From: Opitutales bacterium UBA5694
GTDB taxonomy: Bacteria; Verrucomicrobiota; Verrucomicrobiia; Opitutales; Opitutaceae
Length of the DNA stretch: 64,000 nucleotides
Reading direction: 5' to 3'
NCBI GenBank assembly: GCA_002420185.1
Contig: DIHO01000020.1
Location: forward strand, 79,127 to 143,126
Below, one piece after another: positions 55,650 through 62,572 of this stretch. Within the stretch, counting starts at the first letter, position 1; each line of letters begins with the position of its first letter. Under the pieces are notes generated by a model that saw only the letters and a list, made by a program, of their open reading frames with translations, was not told the DNA's origin and made no database searches. A program made the position numbers and the translations under genes.

Positions 55650-57377
55650 CTAACCATTAGCCTCGTTCTCTCTATCTGCCTTCTTTAGGAAAACAAAGAG
55701 CACACCCGCGATTGCAAATAGCACTAAGGCCAAAGCAATCAGCACACCGGCTTCCTTGCGATCAACAAAAGTCAGACCCGTCATTAGAATCCCGATCGCG
55801 ACTAGGGCAATCGCGACCATTTTACCGGGAAGCGTGTACGCTTGCAGAACGGGCCTCTCGTGAAAGTCTCTCCTGAGCTTAATTATCCGCGCCCAGCCGG
55901 GATTTTCTTGCCTTCCTACCAATTCCAACACCGCCAGTATCAGGAATGGCGTGGCAATTCCTCCCAACATATCAGCGGTTCTTGAGTTCTCCGCAATCCA
56001 GCTGAAAATTGGCTCCAGCAATGCGACCTCCGTCAGGAATCCACCGTTGGCCAGGGCAAACTTCACTAGATAGGCAGTCACAAAACCCGCGATCGTGGTC
56101 ACCCAAACCGCGGTTAGACCAATTTTTTTGGAAAACAATCCCCAAACAGAAGGGAGAAACAAGGGTACGTAGAGTAGAGTATTGATATCCACGACAAACT
56201 TCGTGTATCCATATCTCGGTATCAGTAGAGCTCCCCCTACCACAACTAGTCCAAGCACAAGCGTTATTGCACGACCTGTTGTGACAAGTTGCTTGTCGGA
56301 TAACGACTTGGAAGTAAGGTTTTGATAGGCTTCCGTGAAGGCACCCGCGAATACGTTCAATCTAGTCGTCGCCATACTAGCAGTAGCCGATGCCATTGCC
56401 GCAACCATGAGACCCATCATCCCAGCTGGTAGCACGTATTGGCAGGCAAGAATGTATGCCTGTTCAGTATCCGCATCCTTGTTTATCACACGATAGAGCA
56501 GTGGCGGAAGCATCCAGAATATGGGGCTTACCAGATAGAGTCCGCCAATTAGGTAAGCTGCTTTTTTGGCATCTTTCGCGGTAGGCACGCAGACCCAGCG
56601 CTGCACAAACGACCAGTCCGCGGCAAAGACGAAGAAGTTCACAATCATCCACCCAATTAGAAACCAGACCGAAAGGTCCGCAGCAACCGGTTTTAGAAAA
56701 CCTTCAGGAGCAGCCGCCACGAAAGAGCCCCAGCCCCCTACTTCGATCAGTATGAGGGGGACAACAAACACCACCGAGACGGTGAGTATTACAAATTGCA
56801 ATACATCGGTCACGAGGACTGCCCAGAGACCTCCCGCGATGGCGATCACAATCACAATGGTACATAAAGTTATCGACGTAAAAGGCACCGAAAGATGTCC
56901 CGTAGCTGGATCAGCCAGGAAGTGACCGGCCGGCATTGGCATCAGAGCGGTCGCGATCTTAGACAAGGCGTAAACAGCCCCTCCCGTGCTGAATAGCGTC
57001 AAAGATCCTTTAAACCAGGTATAGAACTGTACGATTGAGCCCCCGTAGCGCAGCCGGAGAAACTCCGCTGCTGAGTCAACGCCTGCCCGCCTCCAAACGC
57101 CAGCCAAAAGCCAACCAACGAGAAGGGCGGAGACGCCGTAGCACAAGTTGATAGCAATCGCTACAGCACCATACTGGTAGGCAATGCCACCCCAAACCAC
57201 AAACGTGCCCGCAGAAAACATGGTCATGAATGCTGAAAGCCCTGAAACCCACCAAGGAGACTGCCCTCCGGCCACAAACATATCCTTGGAGTTTTTCATC
57301 TTTCCGGAAAAGACCATGCCCGCTCCGATAATGCCGAGGGCATAAATAATGATTACGATGTAATCGATTCCTTTCAT
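55650..57377 (-). CDS. SSS-family sodium:solute symporter
   Basis: 575 residues, about 13-14 membrane helices, no signal peptide needed. SSS features: FVAGGQSPWWVSGLSAFMT, AGGLWAVLVTDVLQFVIL, AADWSFVQRWVCVPTAKDAK and MAASASATASMATT-like sequence (AAMASATASMATTRLN). It ends the operon with the enolase-superfamily dehydratase and the aldolase (20 bp gap), so it probably imports a sugar acid. Different subgroup from the symporters at 2119 and 40590. Confidence 0.9.
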   Translation of the reverse strand: MKGIDYIVIIIYALGIIGAGMVFSGKMKNSKDMFVAGGQSPWWVSGLSAFMTMFSAGTFVVWGGIAYQYGAVAIAINLCYGVSALLVGWLLAGVWRRAGVDSAAEFLRLRYGGSIVQFYTWFKGSLTLFSTGGAVYALSKIATALMPMPAGHFLADPATGHLSVPFTSITLCTIVIVIAIAGGLWAVLVTDVLQFVILTVSVVFVVPLILIEVGGWGSFVAAAPEGFLKPVAADLSVWFLIGWMIVNFFVFAADWSFVQRWVCVPTAKDAKKAAYLIGGLYLVSPIFWMLPPLLYRVINKDADTEQAYILACQYVLPAGMMGLMVAAMASATASMATTRLNVFAGAFTEAYQNLTSKSLSDKQLVTTGRAITLVLGLVVVGGALLIPRYGYTKFVVDINTLLYVPLFLPSVWGLFSKKIGLTAVWVTTIAGFVTAYLVKFALANGGFLTEVALLEPIFSWIAENSRTADMLGGIATPFLILAVLELVGRQENPGWARIIKLRRDFHERPVLQAYTLPGKMVAIALVAIGILMTGLTFVDRKEAGVLIALALVLFAIAGVLFVFLKKADRENEANG

Positions 57378-57397
57378 AATACCTTTCTATCGCAGGG

Positions 57398-58570
57398 TTA
57401 TGCGTGCTGTCTCTCCAGACGGGAAATCATCTCTTCGGTGGGTTCAATGCCCAGACCACCCGTATCGCTCAGGAAGTAGAGTCCATCGGAACACCCAATT
57501 CCTTTTGTAATTAAATTATGGTTACGCTCTACAATCGAATGTTGGTACTCATGCCCAATAATACCCTCTAGGGCAAAACTAGCCTGCAAGCTGGCGGCGA
57601 GAAAAATTCCCGAACCGATAGTAGCATGCGGTAATATTTGAATACCACGTTCGTGGGCCACTTTAGAGATACGCACAAATTCCGTTATCCCAGTATGGCC
57701 CATTTCTGGCTGTACGATATGAACGGCATTCGCATCGTAGCGCAACCGAGCCTCGTAGAGGGTTCGCCATTCTTCTCCTGCTCCAATTGGAGTATCCACC
57801 AAATGAGCAACTTTTCCTAAACCTTTGACGTCCTCGGTAGCAATCGGCGCCTCTGCAAACCACAATCCGTATGGCTCCATTTCCTTAATTGCCGCAATCG
57901 CACTATCAGGCGTGTGCGCCCAATGCATGTCGCAGGAAATACTGGCTTCGCTCCCTAAAACCTCTCTCAATTCTTCTATTTCGCGCACAATACCCTCGTC
58001 TGCTACCGGAGCGGCAAACTTAAATTTGTCAAACCCCCGATCTTGCCATTCCTTCGCAAAGGCAGCCCGTTCTTCAAGGGTACGCTTCGGTAGGCCGGAT
58101 ACATATCCGGGGACTTTCTCCTGTTTTCGGCCACCGAGCAATTCGTATATCGGCTTTCCTACAGTCCGTCCCGAGGCATCCCAAAGAGCGATGTCGACTG
58201 CCCCCAAAGCGTCCAGGTAAAACCCGCCCCCATAGCCGCGTACACGCATCAGGTTGTAAAGATCATCATGAATTTCGCTGGCATCGAAGGGGTCACGGCC
58301 AATCACAAACTCCGCCAAAAGATCTTCAACAATGGCCGTAGTCGCCTTCGGAGCTACGATTCCATAAGTCTCACCCCAGCCCACAACACCATCCTCAGTT
58401 TCAACCCGAACCAAAACCGATCGATCAACCGTAGGGTAGACAGTCTTGTTTCCCTTCCGCACAAAGTATCCACGCCTGTTCGGCTCCTCTCCTGTACGCA
58501 AAGCGCCAAGGTAGGGCTCGTCCCTTGGAACGGTTAAAATATAGGACTCTACCTTGGCGATTCGACTCAT
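57398..58570 (-). CDS. Enolase-superfamily sugar-acid dehydratase (mandelate racemase type)
   Basis: 390 residues, cytoplasmic. Motifs: VVGWGETYGIVAPKATT, GAVDIALWDASGRTVGKP, KFKFAAPVAD (catalytic Lys pair), SCDMHWAHTP, FAEAPIATEDVKG and IGAGEEWRTLYEAR (metal ligands), ILPHATIGSGIFLA (catalytic His). It should remove water from an aldonic acid to give a 2-keto-3-deoxy acid, the substrate for the aldolase encoded just upstream, whose stop overlaps its start (ATGA at 58567-58570). Confidence 0.9.
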   Translation of the reverse strand: MSRIAKVESYILTVPRDEPYLGALRTGEEPNRRGYFVRKGNKTVYPTVDRSVLVRVETEDGVVGWGETYGIVAPKATTAIVEDLLAEFVIGRDPFDASEIHDDLYNLMRVRGYGGGFYLDALGAVDIALWDASGRTVGKPIYELLGGRKQEKVPGYVSGLPKRTLEERAAFAKEWQDRGFDKFKFAAPVADEGIVREIEELREVLGSEASISCDMHWAHTPDSAIAAIKEMEPYGLWFAEAPIATEDVKGLGKVAHLVDTPIGAGEEWRTLYEARLRYDANAVHIVQPEMGHTGITEFVRISKVAHERGIQILPHATIGSGIFLAASLQASFALEGIIGHEYQHSIVERNHNLITKGIGCSDGLYFLSDTGGLGIEPTEEMISRLERQHA

Positions 58571-59493
58571 GCGGCGGCGGTTTTGGAGGGGGCCAGTTTC
58601 ATTACGCCCGCGAGGCTTTCCAACTGGGTGGAAAGTTCCGCCTCATCGTAGGAGTCAAACCTTGCCAACGGTGCCCGAACCTTCGAGTTCTTGCAAACAC
58701 CGCGCTTTTTCAAAATATATTTAGTCAAGCGCATTCGGTAAATTGTCTGAATCACCAATAAGGGCAACACTCTCATGTAGAGGTCACGAGCCTTGGCCAC
58801 ATTACCGGACTGATAGGCATTCCACATATCGACGTGGATGTCCGTTATCTCCGCCGCAGGCATGGCCGCGATCGCTCCTCGATTCATCTCGTCTATCAGG
58901 TAACGGGCTCCACCTCCACCAATAACGCCAATTAAGTGACCGGGTGCGGATTCCTTCAAACCGCTGATACGCGGACCCGATGGCAAAGCCTCTTCTTTTA
59001 CATACCGTATCGCCAGCGAGGCTTTAACGATACGGGCCAATATATCTGAATCCAATCCTGCCCCGATGGGAACGGGTGCATTTTGCAGGATGATATCCAC
59101 TCCCGGTGCATTTTCGATTACCGACCTCATGAATTGCGAAGCGCCTTCTTCATCGTTCTGAAATTGATTCGGTATCAGGACCATCGCTACAATGGCACCC
59201 ATCGCCTTTGCCTTTGAGATGTTACTGCCAATCTCTTCCGGCGTTCCCTTACCGCCTCCGCTTACAACCGGAACCTTGCCGTGGGCCACCCGGCAAACGA
59301 CCTCTAGAAGTGAAAGTCGCTCCTCGGCGGACAGGTGGTCAAACTCACTCGCCACTCCCGGAAAAACCAAAGCGCTAGCACCCGCGTCGATACAGAATTG
59401 AGCGATTTGATCCATAGTTTCTAAATCTACTTCACCATGTTGACCAAAGGGAGTTGGGAGCACGGGAAGAATTCCTGATAATTTTGATGCCAT
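58567..59493 (-). CDS. DHDPS/N-acetylneuraminate-lyase-family aldolase, variant active site
   Basis: 308 residues. TIM-barrel family features: GILPVLPTPFGQHGEVDLE, VFPGVASEFDHLSAEERL, VPVVSGGGKGTPEEIG, and the Schiff-base Lys in RYVKEEALPSGPRI. Where most members have YNxP with the catalytic Tyr, this one has QNAP (IILQNAPVPIGAGLD), so the proton relay differs. It overlaps the dehydratase gene and probably splits a 2-keto-3-deoxy sugar acid. First gene of the operon. N-acetylneuraminate lyase activity is possible but less likely given the operon. Confidence 0.85.
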   Translation of the reverse strand: MASKLSGILPVLPTPFGQHGEVDLETMDQIAQFCIDAGASALVFPGVASEFDHLSAEERLSLLEVVCRVAHGKVPVVSGGGKGTPEEIGSNISKAKAMGAIVAMVLIPNQFQNDEEGASQFMRSVIENAPGVDIILQNAPVPIGAGLDSDILARIVKASLAIRYVKEEALPSGPRISGLKESAPGHLIGVIGGGGARYLIDEMNRGAIAAMPAAEITDIHVDMWNAYQSGNVAKARDLYMRVLPLLVIQTIYRMRLTKYILKKRGVCKNSKVRAPLARFDSYDEAELSTQLESLAGVMKLAPSKTAAA

Positions 59494-59546
59494 AAAAACT
59501 CTGATTCCAGTTTGTTATTATTTTCTACTGATCGCACAGACAAAAG

Positions 59547-59790
59547 CTAGCCATCAATCACTTTCTTTAATTGCTTTTCATCAAACTCAATGCCCAATCC
59601 TAGGCCCTCGGGCACGAAGGCATTTTCAGGATTAAACTCAATTGGTTTCTTCAAAAACACATTGTTTCGAGACAGAGGTACATTGGTCGCATCATGAATA
59701 TTACCACCTTCGATGATAACCGCATTCGGAATGGATACCAACAAATGCAGGGACGCGGTCAAGTAAGTTGGCGAGCGATCGAGAGATCCG
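59547..59790 (-). pseudogene. C-terminal remnant of an enolase-superfamily gene
   Basis: The minus frame reads SPTYLTASLHLLVSIPNAV, IEGGNIHDATNVPLSRN, NVFLKKPIEFNPENAF and GLGLGIEFDEKQLKKVIDG, ending at 59547. This is the end of a mandelate-racemase-type dehydratase; a stop precedes it near 59791 and the first 320 residues are missing. Located 53 bp upstream of the intact aldolase-dehydratase operon, so it may be what is left of a former paralogue in that operon. Confidence 0.7.
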
Positions 59791-60010
59791 ATGTATTACC
59801 CCAACATTGTGATTTTTGCTTTGCCGCAGAAGCGCAAATCGAATCAGCTACCTTCGCTCCATGAAGAATAGGACTGAACGACGTGCTTTTATCAAAAACT
59901 GCGAAACAGCCAGATTCGTCTTATCAGCTAATCCCACCAATGGAAACAATTCCTTTCCGGGAGACCAGCGAGCGACTCTTACAACCAATCAACAATATTT
60001 CGAGACCAAG

Positions 60011-60657
60011 CCGACCGCCCAGTGCGTGGTGATCGTCGCCAAAGAGCTAGTCCAGTTGAAACTAGAAGTTCCTACCGCCTTGGCTAAGGCACTGGCCTAC
60101 ATCATTATTTCCGATACCATGAACCTGTCTCGAGCCAATCGGCCCGATATCATCCAAACATATCTCAAATTGATCCCCAATTCGACATGAAAGCCCTGGC
60201 TCATAATCGAAACCCATTCAGGTCACGACGGTTTTTTACAGCGCTTCGATCAGGACTTCAAAAAGCGATTGCCAACAAAGGTCTTGTCTCCACTCATCTC
60301 GCCGAAGTGAAAAATCCTGATCTTGTCTATCAGGTCGCTGACTTTCTCCTAACCTGCCGCCGCAGGCGGAGGTCGCTCTACAAGCGAAGATTCAGGGGTA
60401 GGCTTAATGTTCCGCTCAGACTGGACCAAACCAAAACAAATGCGGGAAATATTCTGTGCGATATTTTCGACAATCGTGGCAATACAGGAGAAAACAGAGT
60501 CACAGCAGGAGGCAGTTTTGAAGTGGGAGAAAACGCTTCACCCGAAGAATGGGAATATGCCGAGGAAACCATTACAAAGCGGCTCTACAAACGACTAAGC
60601 TTTCCAGAGAGGGAAGCCAACTGCTACCTATTTAAACAGGTAGTATCCAAAACTTAA
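60011..60657 (+). pseudogene. DHH-DHHA1 phosphoesterase gene, frameshifted and N-terminally decayed
   Basis: Frame one carries TAQCVVIVAKELVQLKLEVP and IISDTMNLSRANRPDIIQTY up to TGA at 60188-60190; an overlapping frame starts at ATG 60187 and continues without gap (MKALAHNRNPFRSRRFF, NPDLVYQVADFLL, LDQTKTNAGNILCDIFDNR, TAGGSFEVGENASPEEW). Together they match a DHH phosphoesterase's second half plus DHHA1. A one-base loss explains the switch. The DHH metal motif is not seen; the expected site reads TNQ. A palindrome at 60352-60373 encodes CRRRRRSLYKRR inside the domain. Ends 6 bp before the cyclase gene. A coupled split gene (ATGA overlap) is a weaker alternative. Confidence 0.6.
60352..60373. 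repeat. REP-like palindrome within the DHHA1 remnant
   Basis: The 22-bp stretch at 60352-60373 pairs with itself apart from a one-base bulge on each side (ACCT-CCGCC against GGCGG-AGGT), followed by CGCTCTAC. It adds a run of arginines to the predicted protein just after the conserved VADFLL segment. GC-rich and unlike its surroundings. Probably the same class as 6281-6306. Confidence 0.55.
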
Positions 60658-60663
60658 ATTTCC

Positions 60664-61866
60664 ATGCTACAAAGTCTTCTACTTCCATTTAAAGAAATCG
60701 GGTTTTCCGGTTTTCTCGATATCATTTTCATGACGCTGCTGATTTACACCCTGTTGGTATGGTCCAAGCGCACACGAGCCGCATTCGTCCTGACAGGTAT
60801 ACTAATCGTGGCAGGCGTCTATCTTTTAGCCCGCCAGTTTAGTCTCAATCTGACGGCAGCTATATTTGAGCAATTCTTTGCGGTTATCCTAATCGCCCTC
60901 GTCGTTATTTTCCAAGGGGAACTACGATACTTCTTCGAGCGCATTGCGGTTTGGAGTCTAAATCGAAGAATCCTCAGAAAAGAGATGGTTCGCCTCGCAC
61001 GGGAGGAAGTCGAAATACTCGTTCGCACTTTGACCGATCTAGCCAGAGACCGTACCGGCGCTTTGGTCGTAATTCGTGGCAACGACATGATGGTTCGTCA
61101 CCTTGAAGGCGGACAAGAGTGCGGTGGCAGATTGAGCGAGGCTCTCTTAAAAAGCCTATTTGACTCCCATTCTATCGGGCACGATGGGGCTGTGGTTGTG
61201 AAAGAAAATCTAATCTCAAAATTCTCGGTGCAACTACCCCTTTCCAAGAATATGAAAAAGCTTGGCAACCGAGGCACACGCCACGCAGCGGCACTGGGAC
61301 TGACTGAACTATGCGATGCCTTGTGTGTCGTGGTATCAGAAGAAAGAGGCACTATTTCCATAACTCGGAACGGAGAACTATCCGAGATTCACAAACCCGA
61401 GCAGCTGGCACATATTTTGGAGGAATTCTATCGGGACATCAACCCTAACAACGATCCGAAAGAATGGGAGCACCCCTTTCAGAAGAATTGGCGTGATAAG
61501 CTAATCGCTCTTTCCCTTTCAGTCGCCCTTTGGTTCGTTCTCGTCAATGGTTCAAAAACCGCCTATCGAACCTTGTCAATACCAATTGAATACAGTGATC
61601 TACCGGCTGAGCTCAAAGTTGACGCAGTGCTCCCTCAGAACGTCGACGTTACCTTTCGCGGCGTACGCCGATCATTCTACTTCATCCGACAGAACCAGAT
61701 CGAAATCAGTGTACCTTTGAAACCCGAAAAAGGCCCCCAAAGAGTGCGGCTGGGACTGGGCCAGATGTCTTTTCCCAAAAATCTAGAACTGGAAAGCATC
61801 GAGCCCAACTTAGTCGAGATCGTCGTTGGCAAAGCGGAAAAGCAAACTCCCGAACCCGATAACTAG
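60664..61866 (+). CDS. cdaA: Diadenylate cyclase (CdaA-type) fused to a YbbR domain
   Basis: 400 residues. Three membrane helices (about 15-33, 40-57, 68-85) precede the DAC domain (about 100-262) with the DGA motif at 174-176 (IGHDGAVVV) and GTRHAAALG at 205-213, where the usual RHR reads RHA. After a linker with EWEHPFQKNWRDK comes another membrane helix (280-295) and a YbbR-like beta domain (about 300-390, SIPIEYSDLPAELKVD). It should make c-di-AMP from two ATP at the inner face of the membrane; in Firmicutes the YbbR regulator (CdaR) is a separate neighbouring protein. No glmM gene is adjacent. The frame is clean and the start is 6 bp after the DHH remnant. Confidence 0.88.
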   Translation: MLQSLLLPFKEIGFSGFLDIIFMTLLIYTLLVWSKRTRAAFVLTGILIVAGVYLLARQFSLNLTAAIFEQFFAVILIALVVIFQGELRYFFERIAVWSLNRRILRKEMVRLAREEVEILVRTLTDLARDRTGALVVIRGNDMMVRHLEGGQECGGRLSEALLKSLFDSHSIGHDGAVVVKENLISKFSVQLPLSKNMKKLGNRGTRHAAALGLTELCDALCVVVSEERGTISITRNGELSEIHKPEQLAHILEEFYRDINPNNDPKEWEHPFQKNWRDKLIALSLSVALWFVLVNGSKTAYRTLSIPIEYSDLPAELKVDAVLPQNVDVTFRGVRRSFYFIRQNQIEISVPLKPEKGPQRVRLGLGQMSFPKNLELESIEPNLVEIVVGKAEKQTPEPDN

Positions 61867-62163
61867 TGCATTTTTCCATTGGCAAGTCGATTATCTATAC
61901 AGAAGTGGGTGCGAAAGATCTGCTCCCAGCAGGTTCCATCAGCCCGCTTGTTTAGACTCTCTGGTAGGTTGCAGGGCTCACCGGACCATCGAAACGCTAA
62001 GGCCGAGGTCAGTGTTGGGATGATCACGCAGATAGGACTCAAATATTGGCCCGTCGAGCCCTGCCATTGCGAAAAGCCAAAGCACGAATACTCTAGTTTC
62101 TAGATCATATCGTAATCGGCGTCCTCGAACTGAGCTGCTCGAGCTTACACCGCGTATCGCAGG

Positions 62164-62454
62164 CTAAAATACAGTCTGAGAATTTTTAAAGCAGTGCTCC
62201 GCAAGAAGAAACGGGAGGCATGGAATCGAAAGGGCCAGGTAACCCAATAGCATAATCCACTTTGAGACCATCAGCACCGTACGTTGGCAAGCAATACGCA
62301 AGCCCCATAATAAAGAACTAATAACACTCTCTTCATCGTCCGGATTTAGTGAGGTACCTCCAGACTCACTCATCTGTTCGCCCATGTTAAAGTACAAGAA
62401 AGCGAAGGTGGCCGCTAAGGCAACGAAGGATAAGCTAAGAAAATATTTTTTCAT
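62164..62454 (-). CDS. Small membrane protein of unknown function
   Basis: 96 residues: N-terminal helix or signal anchor (about 5-22, LSLSFVALAATFAFLYF), an acidic loop (TSLNPDDEESVIS), and a second hydrophobic pair of helices (WIMLLGYLALSIPCLPFLL). No family recognised. The ATG at 62454 is the only good start. The preceding gap (61867-62163) on the other side shows no recognisable gene, only broken frames. Confidence 0.5.
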   Translation of the reverse strand: MKKYFLSLSFVALAATFAFLYFNMGEQMSESGGTSLNPDDEESVISSLLWGLRIACQRTVLMVSKWIMLLGYLALSIPCLPFLLAEHCFKNSQTVF

Positions 62455-62572
62455 GCAATCTTTTTTCGAAAACTTCTAATATTTCTAACAAGACCGTTCA
62501 TTGAAATTTCGTATGCTTTTTTATTAATACAAAATATTAGTCGTCCGCGTTTTAACGGACCCCTTACGAGTC

